From positions 1 through 64,000 of the forward strand of contig BDSI01000163.1 in assembly GCA_003117195.1 (NCBI GenBank): a stretch of DNA of 64,000 nt, given 5' to 3'. Source of the stretch: Eudorina sp. 2006-703-Eu-15 (lineage: Eukaryota > Chlorophyta > Chlorophyceae > Chlamydomonadales > Volvocaceae). Position 1 is the first letter of the stretch; every line of letters begins with the position of its first letter. The notes under the pieces were generated by a model. It saw only the letters and a list, made by a program, of their open reading frames with translations, had not been told where the DNA came from and did no database searches. Position numbers and translations under genes: made by a program. This document shows, in pieces, positions 1 through 11,800 of this stretch.

Positions 1-831
<831 letters not shown>

Positions 832-867
832 AAAAGAGAACTGAGCGCGAACTGAGCCGTCGTGTGT

Positions 868-1364
868 GTGTATGTGTGTTATCAAAGAGAAAAGCTGAGC
901 GCGAATAAGCAGACCCGTGTCCAGCAATGCAACCGACGACTGAGACCGAGACCAGAGTTACCAATATGCCAGGGCGAAAATATGTCGTCCATAAGGAGTC
1001 CCAAGGTGGTGTAGGCCGTGATGCTGCAGCGCCCCGTATCATTGTCGAGCGCCGGTGGGCGCCGGGACGCCAGCAGAAGCAGCGGCTATGACGTCGTAGG
1101 TAATGCAGATGAAAACTCTACTAAGCTACCTACTGATCCTAAGGTGCAGCAAAAGCAAGGGCGTATGCGTCAACAGCGCGTGCAATGCCGACAGCAAGCA
1201 AGTGCCCGCACAACCGTCCCAGCCCGTGCAGAAGGAAAAGATACTGACCTGAATGCAGAAACGGGAGCACCAAGCGAAGCAGCACCGTCAGTGGTTAGCG
1301 AAGCGAAGTCGGAGGACATGCAAGGCGGATGGCAAGACAGGGACACACGTGAGCGCGACGGTCC
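868..1364 (+). repeat. Dispersed repeat A, copy 1 (about 0.5 kb)
   Basis: This segment recurs in inverted orientation at 35491-35983 with high identity, judged by eye at mid-90s percent with single-base differences and a few 1-nt indels. Homology begins at the TGTGTTAT edge next to the TG satellite and stops sharply at GCGACGGTCCT. A 119-codon frame (1018-1377) spans most of it, but the frame shifts between copies and nothing in it resembles a known transposase or gag. It is probably part of an unidentified non-autonomous mobile element; that is inference. Confidence 0.8.
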
Positions 1365-1377
1365 TAAAAGTTGTTAG

Positions 1378-2329
1378 TAAGAAGGAAAAAACGAGCAAAG
1401 CAAATGGAATGCAGAGATGCGGGTGCCCGAATTTGCCAGTGATGTGCGGGTACGAACGCGGTCAACGGCCGTCACAGCGCAGGGGCAAAGAACTAATAGC
1501 AGATGCTGCGGACTGCCGGCGTGCGGACTCTCACAGAGCTCCCCATTACGCCGGAAGCCAAGCGCGCAAATGCATGCTGCGCGCCGGGGATGCAGTTGGG
1601 CGGCGGTGGGGGGCAACCGGGGCAATAACAGCGCAGGGGCAGCGGGGGCAACCACCGGCGCAGGGCAACAACAGACGCAAGGGCAAGAACAGGCGCCGGG
1701 GCACGCGGCGGGAGAAACCCAGGTGTGGCGCGTCCAAGAAAGACACACGTAGACGCCCGCCACGGCTGCAGCGGGGACGCGAAAAGCTCGCGGTGGTCGA
1801 CGGCTGACAAGAAGCTGGCGCGCTGCGCAAGGATGGCCGCACGATGGGTGGCGTGTCGAGTTGGCGGGGCTGATCACTCCCTGAACGCGCGTCGTAACAC
1901 GCGCGCGTGGCTCCAGTGCCTCGGCGACCACCGTGGCGTTTAGCTCCTCCGCGCGCGCCTGGAAGGCTTCGAGTTCCGCAGCCTGTGGGCCATGCGTGTG
2001 CACCTAACACGCGCTAGGAGGACCCCCGCACCGCGACAAAACCGGAAACCAGGAAAAGAAGAAACGTTGGGTGAGCGCCGGCGAGGTTAAGGACGAGCGG
2101 CTTGCTGGCTGATTGACTTGCTGCTCCACCCACAATGGCAGCGAAACGCCGTCGGCCCAGAGCGAGCTGCTGCTACCCGTGACCGCACCCGGGAGCTGCC
2201 CCAGGGAAGCCAGGGTGATATTTGTGTGTGTATGTGTGTGTGTGTGTGTTTAGAATGTGTGTGTGTGTGTGTGTCTGTGTGCATGTGTTCCACGCACTGC
2301 GTGCTCCCGTCGCCCTCCGCCCCTGGCAG
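1378..2329. other. No gene assigned
   Basis: GC-rich sequence with overlapping open frames on both strands and no recognisable motif. Segment 2118-2215 could belong to an upstream exon of the carbonic anhydrase gene that follows: one frame contains NGSETPSAQSELLLP and is followed by a GT-rich intron-like tract up to an acceptor at 2328-2329. The expected zinc-binding HxH region of that enzyme is not visible here. Confidence 0.4.
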
Positions 2330-2644
2330 GCAAGTACTACCCGCTGGAGCTCCACATCGTTCACAAGGTCACGGACCTGCCCCTCTGCGCCGCCACCGGG
2401 GGCTGCTTCACCGTCACGGGTATCCTGTTCGAGCTGGTGGAAGGCCCGGACAACCCGCTGCTGGCGTCCATCTGGGGGCCATGCCCACGCGTGAGGGGTG
2501 AGCTGCTGGACATACAGGACCGGGAGGGCTGGGGAGGGGCGCTCTGGCAGCAGGCAGAAAGGGGATATCGACTAGGAACGCAGGCAGAAAGTGGGCTACG
2601 GTGTCTGAACTGAACGGGGCAGGTTGTCATGTGCAGCTAACGCG

Positions 2645-3597
2645 GCCGGCACTGGCCTCGGCGCGCCGCGGCGGCCCTGGGCGCGGCGGTCCCACGCCGC
2701 AACCCTCCTTCGGACACCCTCTGGAGCGGGCCTGATGGAGCGCGCCGAGGAAATCACGCCCGCCTCACTGAGTATCAGTCGGCCATGGACGAGGGTTGGG
2801 GTGATGTCGGGATAGGCAGTGTGCGGCCCAGCTGGGGGAGGGTATAGGGGAAGGCCTCTTCCCAGCTAGGACCCTGCGGATGGGTAGTGGGTTTATGCGC
2901 GGCCACGCGCAACGCCTCGCTGCCATGTCTGCTATTGCCCACCGATCAGCGAGCGTCAGGAGCAACGCCTCCACGCCGCCGCCGCGCACAGACACGCGCA
3001 CCAGCACCCGCGCCGGCGCCTGCACCGGCACCCACACAGGCGCCCGCACCGGCACCCGTGCAGGCGCCCGCACACACGCCGGCACACACCGCACACACGC
3101 CGGCAAACCCCGCACACACTCCGGCACCCGCACAGGCACCCGCACAGGCACCTGCGCAGGCGCCCGCACAGGCACCATTCTGGGAACGCATACAGCTCGA
3201 TCCGTCGGCTGTAGAAAGCGACGAGCCGTTGCTTTGGGCTCTCGTTCAGGTAGACGCAGTCGCGGGGTTCTACCTGCTTCAAACCGGGGCACGAGGCTTA
3301 AGGCCGAGCCCTTCTTCAATGTGCTCCGGAAACCCCAGACCCTGGGAGCCTGGCCCGTTTGCCCGCTAGCACCGCTAGTGACCCGCCTGTGTGGCGCGCC
3401 TCTGACCTGATGCGCGTCCTGCCTGCTGTGGCCCGTGCCGTCCGCTGTGACCCCCAGGAGGTATACTGGCACGAAGTCTACGCCTACCTGGAGAACCGCC
3501 TGCAGCCGCGACAGCCGCCGCCGATGCGCGATCCGCCGATGCCGCCTGTGCCACCGGGACCGCGACCCGCTGCTCCACCGCCCGGCGCGCCGCCGAC
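2645..3597 (+). repeat. Left arm of a ~1.9-kb palindrome (foldback element)
   Basis: This arm is the reverse complement of 3622-4573, pairing around a centre near 3609 with a ~25-nt spacer. Outer edges match at GCCTCGGCGCGCC (left) and its complement near 4555-4573. Differences are single bases and 1-2 nt indels. Read rightwards, the arm encodes a Pro/Ala-rich repeat region, then a conserved-looking segment with FWERIQLDPSAVESDE, LWALVQVDAVAGFYLLQ and CDPQEVYWHEVYAYLE, then a Pro-rich tail. I do not recognise the protein; it is probably element-encoded. Confidence 0.88.
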
Positions 3598-3621
3598 AGC
3601 GCCCTACTCGGCTGCCTCAGC

Positions 3622-4573
3622 TGACGTCGGCGGCGCGCCGGGCGGTGGAGCAGCGGGTCGCGGTCCCGGTGGCACAGGCGCATCGGCGGGATCGGCGGCA
3701 TCGGCGGCGGCTGTCGCGGTTCTCCAGGTAGGCGTAGACTTCGTGCCAGTATACCTCCTGGGGGTCACAGCGGACGGCACGGGCCACAGCAGGCAGGACG
3801 CGCATCAGGTCAAGAGGCGCGCCACACAGGCGGGTCACTAGCGGTGCTAGCGGGCAAACGGGCCAGGCTCCCAGGGTCTGGGGTTTCCGGAGCACATTGA
3901 AGAAGGGCTCGGCCTTAAGCCTCGTGCCCCGGTTTTGAAGCAGGTAGAACCCCGCGACTGCGTCTACCTGAACGAGAGCCCAAAGCAAACGGCTCGTCGC
4001 TTTCTACAGCCGACGGATCGAGCTGTATGCGTTCCCAGAATGGTGCCTGTGCGGCGGCGCCTGCGCAGGTGCCTGTGCGGGTGCCTGTGAGTGTGTGCGG
4101 GTTTGCCGGCGTGTGTGCGGTGTGTGCCGGCGTGTGTGCGGGCGCCTGCACGGGTGCCGGTGCGGCGCCGGTGTGGGTGCCGGTGCAGGCGCCGGCGCGG
4201 GTGCTGGTGCGCGTGTCTGTGCGCGGGCGGCGGCGTGGAGGCGTTGCTCCTGACGCTCGGCTGATCGGTGGGCAATAGCAGACATGGCAGCGAGGCGTTG
4301 CGCGTGGCCGCGCATAAACCCACTACCCATCCGCAGGGTCCTAGCTGGGAAGAGGCCTTCCCCTATACCCTCCCCCAGCTGGGCCGCACACTGCCTATCC
4401 CGACATCACCCCAACCCTCGTCCATGGCCGACTGATACTCAGTGAGGGCGGGCGCGATTTCCTCGGCGCGCTCCATCAGGTCCGCTCCAGAGGGTGTCCG
4501 AAGGAGGGGTTGCGGCGTGGGACCGCCGCGCCCAGGGCCGCCGCGGCGCGCCGAGGCCAGAGTGCCGGCCGCC
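3622..4573 (-). repeat. Right arm of the palindrome
   Basis: This is the inverted copy of the left arm. The same protein segment is encoded on the minus strand (FWERIQLDPSAVESDE, YLENR), with small frame-changing indels relative to the left arm. The Pro/Ala repeat is shorter here. Only this arm continues outward into the extra coding-like sequence 4574-5164. The right side therefore looks like the parental element, and the left arm like a partial inverted copy. Confidence 0.88.
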
Positions 4574-5164
4574 GCGGCGGCGACTGCCGCCGGGAGCTCC
4601 AGGACGGCCCCCACCGGCGGCCCTGCCGGAAGGTCCGGCGCCGGGTCGATGTGAGCCGCGCCGCGGAGGCGCGGCGGCGGCATCATCGCTGGCGGGTGCC
4701 GGCCGACGCCGCGGGTGCGGCGGCGTCATCACGCACGTCGCGGTCTGCAGGCGTGTCACCGACCGCCAGCCGCCGCGGGGCCGTCGAGAGGGGCGCGGCG
4801 GCCGGCCGCAGCGACGGGCCGGGAGTCACACCAATGCCGGCGAGGGAGTGCGCGAAGAGGCGGGACGAGGCGCTGCTTAGGCGCGGTGTGGTGGCGCCAG
4901 CATCCTCCTCCACCACGCCGCCGAAGGAGATGGAGCCGGCTGGGGTGTCACCCAGGGATGACACCGGCCCCGAGGAGAGATGCCCGCGCGCCCTCGTGCC
5001 TCAATCGCGGTGGTGGTCCCGCGCCAACGGCCCTGCACCGCGCGCCATGCCCGGCCGTCCAAAGGTGAAGGAGGCAGGCCGTGCTCAGGAGAGCCGACGT
5101 CCACCGACGGGGAATCCGGTGGGGAACTCATGGCGGTGACGAAGGAGTACGTGGAAATGGTCAC
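4363..5164 (-). pseudogene. Element-encoded N-terminal (gag-like?) coding remnant
   Basis: Three partly overlapping minus-strand frames (4877-5164, 4683-4964, 4363-4686) follow each other as if one coding region had been shifted twice. A plausible start is the ATG at about 5131 (MSSPPDSPSVDVGSPEH). Later parts include SFGGVVEEDAGATTP and MERAEEIAPALTEYQSAMDE; the last also occurs in the left palindrome arm. Composition is rich in Pro, Ala, Ser and Arg. Its position upstream of the arm protein would suit the 5' part of a retrotransposon gag. No zinc knuckle or enzyme motif is visible, so the gag reading is a guess. Confidence 0.35.
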
Positions 5165-6112
5165 GGAGGTGGTGGGTCACGGAGACCTCTCAAAGCCGTC
5201 CAACCAAAAACAATTTCTTGAAAAAGAAGACGTTGCACCGTCGCGATGCAACTTGCCGTCGCGGCGTGATGAAGACCTGGCCTTGGTCTGATGTTGTCGA
5301 TGATCCGACAAAGGAAGCGTCGCGCCTCCTAGCCTTCGCGGCGTGGTAGCCTTCGCGGCGTAGATAACACCCAATGTAGGCCTGCAGTCCTACAGAGAGT
5401 GCCGAAGCCGAGAACCAATCGCGGATGGATGCGATGGCCTGGCTTCGCCTGGTGCAGGAAGAGTGGAACGGCGCAGCAGCTCTAGGCTATAGGTCGGGCT
5501 CCTATACCTAGAACTTCCACGGCCCGGCCGAGAGGCGAGACCGCGCTCCTTCTACCTAGCGTCGGTGATCGGGCGTCGCGCCCGGATGCACCTACTCCTC
5601 CGTTGTTCCGTCGCGGAACTATAGGCTACTGGCCAGGGTGATCAAGCCTGGCAGTGCCTTATTTGATGTCACTGTTGGCGGCCTGAGCACCGACACAGCA
5701 TCACACAATGTGACGCCGATATCTGTTACAGAGAGTTGTTCCGCAATAATATCAACATGTGTGAATATCCTGTATCGTCTTGAATCGACCAGGCGAAGCG
5801 CCTTCAGCAGGAAGGCGCTTGCCTTAGGTATCGCAAGCCAGATGCTCCTATGTACGGCAGATGGATCCAGCAACTGTCAACCACCTAATCTAACGCTCAG
5901 CGCGTGATCACTCCAAATCCAACTGCTCTGCGACAGTTTCCTCCAAATTGCCACGCCATCAACGGTGCACGACAGCGTGAAGATGCGGTTGTTCGTTCAA
6001 GACATGACGCGCAGTTCTTTCGCCGCACTCGCGGACGGTTCCTGTCCTGCGAATCAACCCGTCCAATCAGTGAAGGGCCGCCCCTCCTAGGTCATCTCTC
6101 ATCCCGGGATTA
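5165..6112. other. Non-coding part of the inserted element (LTR- or UTR-like)
   Basis: No coding signature. The stretch has internal short repeats (TAGCCTTCGCGGCG twice near 5331-5360; CTATAGG/CTATACC motifs at 5490-5630) and lower GC than its flanks. It lies upstream of the leftward coding remnant, so it may be that element's 5' region. Its right border with the host intron was not located, and no target-site duplication was found. Confidence 0.4.
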
Positions 6113-7178
6113 TTGGATGTTGTTGGCAGCTATCCAAGTCGGGTTCCCCACCTTGCTCAATACCTGCCCCAGGCCGTCAACTTCCTGCCCTCCGGCGCCA
6201 GCATCCAGCTGAACAGCCTGCTGCGCCCACCGACGCGCGTGACTACGTCACCTACGAGGGCAGCCTCACCCCCCCGCCCTGCAGCGAGGGACTGCTGTGG
6301 CACGTGTTCCTCTAGCCGCAGACCATCAGCCGGGCGCAGGTACGTGCGTGCGTAGTGGAGCTCAGATGTGTGTGCGAGAGCGGGGCTGTGCTGTTGGCGA
6401 GGCCCTGTGAGGCTTGGCTCACATACACACAATGCAGCGGTCGGGCGGGGTTTCTTTCCTACACACGCAGCCTGCAAGGCGTCCGTTCCTAACCGGTGAC
6501 TGAGTGTGAGCCCCACCCCGCGCCCGCCCCGTGCGCTGCAGTGGACCCAGTACAAGCGCGCGTGGGCCTCAAGGAGTGCACCTTCGCTGCCAACGGCACC
6601 GCCGTGGGCGGCCATCGCCGCCACAGCCGCCGCCTGATGGCTTCGCAGCTCGGAGGCAACGCCGAACGACTGTGAGTATAGTGGTGCACGCACAGCAGGT
6701 GGAGCGCCCTGGTGGCGCGGTCCTCACCGTTTTCTCCCTTCCTCCCTCACGAGTGTTTGGTGAGGAGGCCCCGGTGGTGGTCACGAGATGACTGGTGGGG
6801 CCTTATGGAGCACAGACATGTGACGGGTTCATGGAGCGTGTACGGTAGTCGTACCACCTTGATCTCGACCGACCAACCCTGGTCCGCATATCCTTACCGC
6901 ACCGTCCAAAAGATGCGATAGCGGGGTGCAATGGATAAGTGCCGGGGACGTTCGGACGGCGGTCCGCTCGCTGTCCTGCAGGTCGGTCCTGCAGATGTGC
7001 CGTACATGGTGACGTTGACCGTCCCCCTATGCTTTCACTTTCCTCGTGTGCAGACGTGTGCCAGGTTGCGGCGTACGGCAGCAACTTCAGGTCGCCGCAG
7101 GGCATCAACGACCGTATCGTCAAGCTGGCGCCACAACCCTCCTTGCTGGACATCCTTCTCGTCTCTAGATGGCTGTAG

Positions 7179-7708
7179 GTGGCGATACCGTGTATGTGCG
7201 AGAATGCAACGGAGAGGAAAAGAGACGGTGACGAAGATTTCGTAACTTTTCATGTGAGAGCGCCTAAAGTATGGGATTTGCTGGAGGCAGCGCGCGAAGC
7301 CCTGACGAGGAGCGGCTGGGAGAGGAAATGCGCGCGATGCGAGTGATTACGGGCCACGCGAGAGGCATTTTGGTTTTTTCACGAAATAGAGCTGTATGTG
7401 GAAACAGAATGTATGCGTAATAACGGTGTTAGTATCACCAATACGATTCCCGCACTCTGCAGACCTCCAGCAGCGGTGCGTCGCAGAGAAGGTCTGCCAG
7501 GGAGAGGAGCCTGGTGAAGCCGTAGCATCGCGCCCACCCTCGCTCGACTGGATGCTTCCCAGTGCGGTTGTGCAACGAGGGGCGAAACTTCACGCCCATG
7601 AGGGGTGATTCGAAGCGTGCAACCTTTAACCCTAAACCCTGTGGTCTATAAAGCCGCAGGTTACCCAAGGGCCGCAGCTATTAGCAAACGCTGTAAAACG
7701 TGTATGCG
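7179..7708. other. No gene seen
   Basis: Probable 3' flank of the carbonic anhydrase remnant. Contains a short telomere-like string (AACCCTAAACCCT) at 7628-7640. Confidence 0.5.
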
Positions 7709-8045
7709 TGAGAGCATCAGGCCTCTGATGGTGGCTCGCGAGCCGCCGTCGCCCTATGACTACGGGCCACCGCCGGAGACGAAAGCCGGTCTTGGCTGGG
7801 GTGGTGGTTCGCAAATAGGGATGCCCCAGTAGCTACCTCCCCTTGAGCGGGCTTTATCCTTGGCTGTGGTTGGTTCTCAGGAACAGGGTAGCTCCCTGGT
7901 AGAGCGGGTGCGGGGTATGTTTTGGTGCACTTGTGGAACCTGTCCGATGCGCCTTGGTGACGACGCGGTTTCATTTCTGCAGTGTGGTGAGGAGGCTGCG
8001 GCTGTCACCGATGACCCACAGGACCCACTGTAATATAATAAATAA
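7709..8045 (+). mobile_element. 5'-truncated L1-type LINE, 3' UTR only
   Basis: This segment aligns along its length with the reverse complement of the 3' UTR of the LINE at 51451-55384. Shared blocks include GACTACGGGCCACCGC, GGTGGTGGTTCGC, GAGCGGGCTTTATCC, TGGTTGGTTCTCAGGAAC, GTCACCGATGACCC and a terminal CACTGTAA. It ends in an AT-rich TATAATAAATAAAAC tail. Many substitutions indicate a different or older subfamily. No coding part remains. Confidence 0.85.
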
Positions 8046-8897
8046 AACAACGGGGGTATTACCCTGAGTGTCCCTACCTGCCCCGGTGTTTCGGTTGGCG
8101 CCTTCATCCTTCCGACTTAATCTGATATCAGTGCTCTACAGGCTCTTGCCAGGTGTCGCACCCACCCACCAGCGCTTCTGATCAGCTTGCAGGGTAGTAT
8201 GCTTGTCCGGTATGATCCTTGCAATCCATTGCATGAAGTTCAGCCAGGTGTCTGTTCACCAAGCCGACAACCCCAGCGCTGGCAAAGACAGCGGAGGTGC
8301 GGACCCCGGCTTTCCGGGCTGGTTCTCGCTTGGACCTCCACTTGGGCCCCTCCATCTGCTCATCCCCCACACCGAGTGCTTCAAGCCGCCCAAACACCCA
8401 CCCGGTAGGGCACGACTCGGTGCGGTCTCCAGCCGGCACCTGTGCCCCCGTGTAGGGACCTGACCACTCGGTAACCGCCTGCAACGCGCCCGACTACACA
8501 GTCACATGTCCATAGGGCCCTCGTACCACCCACAGGGCCCACAGCCACCACCACACGGGGACACCCGGCGGCTCTGAGGCCACCCGCGTCAGCGGCCCTC
8601 CGCCCGATGTGTCGCGTAGTCCTTCGCAATCCTGGGTCAACTCAACCCCCTCTACGCCCCGGGTGTGCCCGGGTTCGTTTCTGGTGGTTTGGTTATTTTT
8701 TTAACCGCTCTCCAAGGGCCGGACCCGCGGGGTAACCACACTCACAGACACACACGCCAACAGCCCTCCGCGCGGCAACGGCATATCGTTTGCATGTCCG
8801 GTGTCTGTTCAGAGTGGAGCCGTGCGGCTCAGACGCAAGGCCTCACCCCCCAGGCTGGAAATCTCGGCCGCTGGCGGCCTGTCCTGCGGTCGCTCCG
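8046..8897. other. No gene seen (3' flank of the capping-enzyme gene)
   Basis: Moderately GC-rich with no recognisable product in any frame. The part next to 8897 should hold the 3' UTR of the minus-strand capping-enzyme gene. Confidence 0.4.
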
Positions 8898-11800
8898 TCA
8901 GTCGAAGCCGTAGCCCTCATACACGGGGCAGTCCGGGTACGGCTGGTCCACGTCAAAGTGCCAACGTGTCAACCGCCGCTTCGGCCGCCCCTCCTCCTCC
9001 TCCCCTCCCGCCCCCCGCTCCCGTTTCCCCACGAGCCCCTCTCCCGCGTCCGCATCCGCGTCGGACACCTTGTACGCACCCCCACCGCCGCCGCCGCCGT
9101 CTTCGTCGCCGTACGCGTCCCCGAAGTGGTCCTGGTGATCGGCCTCGTCGAAGTAGCCGGGTGGCGGGGGGGACGCCGGCGGGGCGACACCGGCTCCTCG
9201 TCGTCCACGTCCTGTCGGCCCTCCAGGACCGGCCGCCGCGCCAGGGCCAGCGCGTCCTGCTCGCGGCGAGCCTGCAGGGCGGGCCGGGGGAGGGAAGGGG
9301 CAGCCAAGCAGGGCGTGTAACGCGCAAGACGCGTCTTGAAAGCTTGGTGAACCGCGGACCGCTGCCTCCTGCCACCGGGGGCACTGGGCACAGCTCCAGG
9401 GTGAGGTCCAGCTTCCCCTGCCCCTGCCCCTGCCCTGCCTGCCCTCTCGTGGCGCTTCCCTGGCCTGGCCGCACCCCCGCCGTACCAGCATGCAATGCGA
9501 AAAGCTACCGACCTCTGGACTTGGCTTTGTGCGAACCCGCAGCGACCCACCCGGCCAGCGCAGTTTGTACCTACCTAACCAACCAACCAACCAATCAACC
9601 AACCAACCTCTGATCCGCACCCCCCGCCCGGTCACTCGTCACTCACCCCGCACCCCGCACCCCGCATCCGCCCGCCCACCCACCCACCCCCGCCCACCTG
9701 CATGATCTTGCGCCACTGCTCGACGTCCCGCCGCAGCGCCTCCTGCTGCATGGGGTTCATGATCGCCCGATCGGAGGCATACACGGGCTGGCTGAGGAGC
9801 GCCTCCTTGAGGGTGCCCACCAGCAGGTCCTGGTCCACGTGGTTGATGATGGACTCCTTGATCTGGGGGGAGGAGGGGGAGGCGGGGCGGGGCGGGGCGG
9901 GGAGGAGGACGGGATGGGGTCGGACGGAGGTGGGTGAAGGGGTGGGTGGGTGAAGGTGAAGGGTGCGTGGGTGGATGGGTGGGTGGATGGTTGGGTGGGA
10001 AGTGGGTGAGTGGATGATTATGCCCCAAAACCAGAATACGAGAATGAAAAGACATGATAAGGGAAGGCGCTGGGGTTTTGCGTGCGGGATGCGGGCCAGG
10101 CCAGCAGGCTGCCAACAATCCCGGGCGGAAGATGGACAGCATGGACGCGCCTAAGCCCTACGAGCTACGACTTGCAGTTGGGGTTGGACGTTCTGGCATG
10201 GAGGCGGTGTCCAGGAGTTCGGTGACTGGGATTGGGGATCCAAAGGTGAGGTGATGGGGTCGGGGCCGCTGCCCCTGCGACCCGGGTACATCCTCGACGT
10301 TGGACCGCCACCGGCCGACCTTGGCCATATATGAATCATCCGCGCCCCCCCACCCACCCGCAGGTACACCCGGGAGGCGTTGGGCGTGTCCTTGTCGCGC
10401 CTCTCCCGCATGAAGAGCCATATCCCCCGCTGCCGGTCAAAGGTGCACTCCACCAGCTTGCCGTCGTACTGCAGCGGGTCCACGTCCGGCGGGAACTCCA
10501 CCTGGTAGTGGCCTGAGGGGGGGCCGGGGGGGGGGCGGACAGAGGCGGGCCGGAGGCGGCTGAAACGTCGGCTACGTCGGTCGATTACAGGAGGTGTGTT
10601 AGGGCACGAAAAGAGGGGGAGGCCAAAAAGATAGGCAATAGGGAAGGACTTCCTAACCTACCCTAACCTACCCTCCCTCAACCCTGCCTCAGCCTACCCT
10701 ACCCAAGCCAAAGCCAAGCGAATGCGGGCAGGACAGCGCAGCCGAGCAACGTGGTGCCGGAAAACCCAGGCCAGTCCCACCTCCCACCTTCGGACCACCA
10801 CGTGCATGGGCGTGTGGTACGGCAGCAACGCACGGGCGTACAATTGTACGGCACGCATCTTCCGCCTTGCATCCAGGCCACCGCACTAGGGTTCCTGTGT
10901 GTGTCCCCGGTCACGGCTCACAGGATCTCACCCTCCCATTTTCAGGGTTGGGAACGGGTATCTTCATTCGTAGCCGTTACAAGACGCTGACGTGCCCATC
11001 AAGATAACGCACGCTGCCCTACCAACGACGAACGCACACCCACCCACCCACTGCACCCAACATCCCTACCCATCCTGCCCCAAGTGCCGCCCCCCGCCCC
11101 CCATCCCCCCCCCGTTCCCCATCCCCCCGTCCGCCCCACCTGCCGGGTCCACCTTTTTGAGCTCCACCATCTGAATGCCCCGGCCCCGCGCGTTCTGGTC
11201 CAGCAGGAAGAGCTGCAGCGGCTCGGGCTGCTCCCAGTCGAGCTCCGGCTGCCCCCCGGGCCCGGGCCGGGTGGCGCAGCGCAGCAGGAAGTCCACCGAG
11301 TTCATGTGGGCGAACTTCCACTTGTACAGCCGCTCCCAGGTGCCCGCTACGTAGGGGTCGTCGTAGCCTGGGCGGGGAGGGGAGGGAGAGGTCATGGGCG
11401 TGAGGGTGTGAGTGTGACTGCAGGCAGACATGTCAGGGATGTGTGTGTTACATCTTGGCCTCAAGCCCTCATCTGATCGGGGCTGCTGAGGACGATACAG
11501 GTACGGGGCGGGCGGGTGTGGGGTGCGCCGCGCCAGTCAGAGAGGGGAGGGGAGGACCGGCGCGGGTGAGGGCCTCGAAAGTCGGTAGGGAGACGTCTGG
11601 GGGAGGGCCATCGGTTGGGAGCCACGGGGAGTCGGCCAGACCCGCAGCCACCTGCCTTACTATCGCCCTGGTTGTCATGCTGTCTCACGAGGTGCATGTC
11701 TCTCTCCGCAGGCATCTGACTGATGGACGACTTGGGTGTACAGCTCAGCTCCCGGGAGCGATGGCGCCCTGACACGTGCAGCCAACGCTGCATTTTGTTG

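Larger units (their letters stand above)
2330..7178 (+). pseudogene. Degenerate alpha-type carbonic anhydrase gene, interrupted by a transposon
   Basis: Alpha-carbonic anhydrases interconvert CO2 and bicarbonate; in volvocine algae the secreted forms serve inorganic-carbon uptake. Four exon-like blocks match this family. Block 2330-~2494 has KYYPLELHIVHKVTDL, then CFTVTGILFE and NPLLASIW. Block ~6140-6339 has YLPQAVNFLPSG, then the hallmark YEGSLTPPPCSEGLLWHVF and QTISRAQ. Block 6542-~6672 has CTFAANGTAVGGH and ends at a strong GTGAGT donor. Block ~7053-7178 has YGSNFRSPQGINDRIVKLA, typical of the C-terminus. Several lesions argue for a pseudogene. The frame shifts by one nucleotide near 6227. 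A TAG at 6313-6315 interrupts the catalytic-core exon. The phase into the next block does not match. Upstream exons with the zinc-binding histidines are not visible. The intron between the first two blocks carries a large palindromic insertion. Assembly error could explain single-base lesions but not all of them together. Confidence 0.8.

Noticed and set aside
6313..6315. TAG in the carbonic anhydrase core as a programmed readthrough or selenocysteine-type codon
   Set aside because: Wrong codon for selenocysteine, no supporting signal, and other lesions in the same gene make decay the simpler reading.
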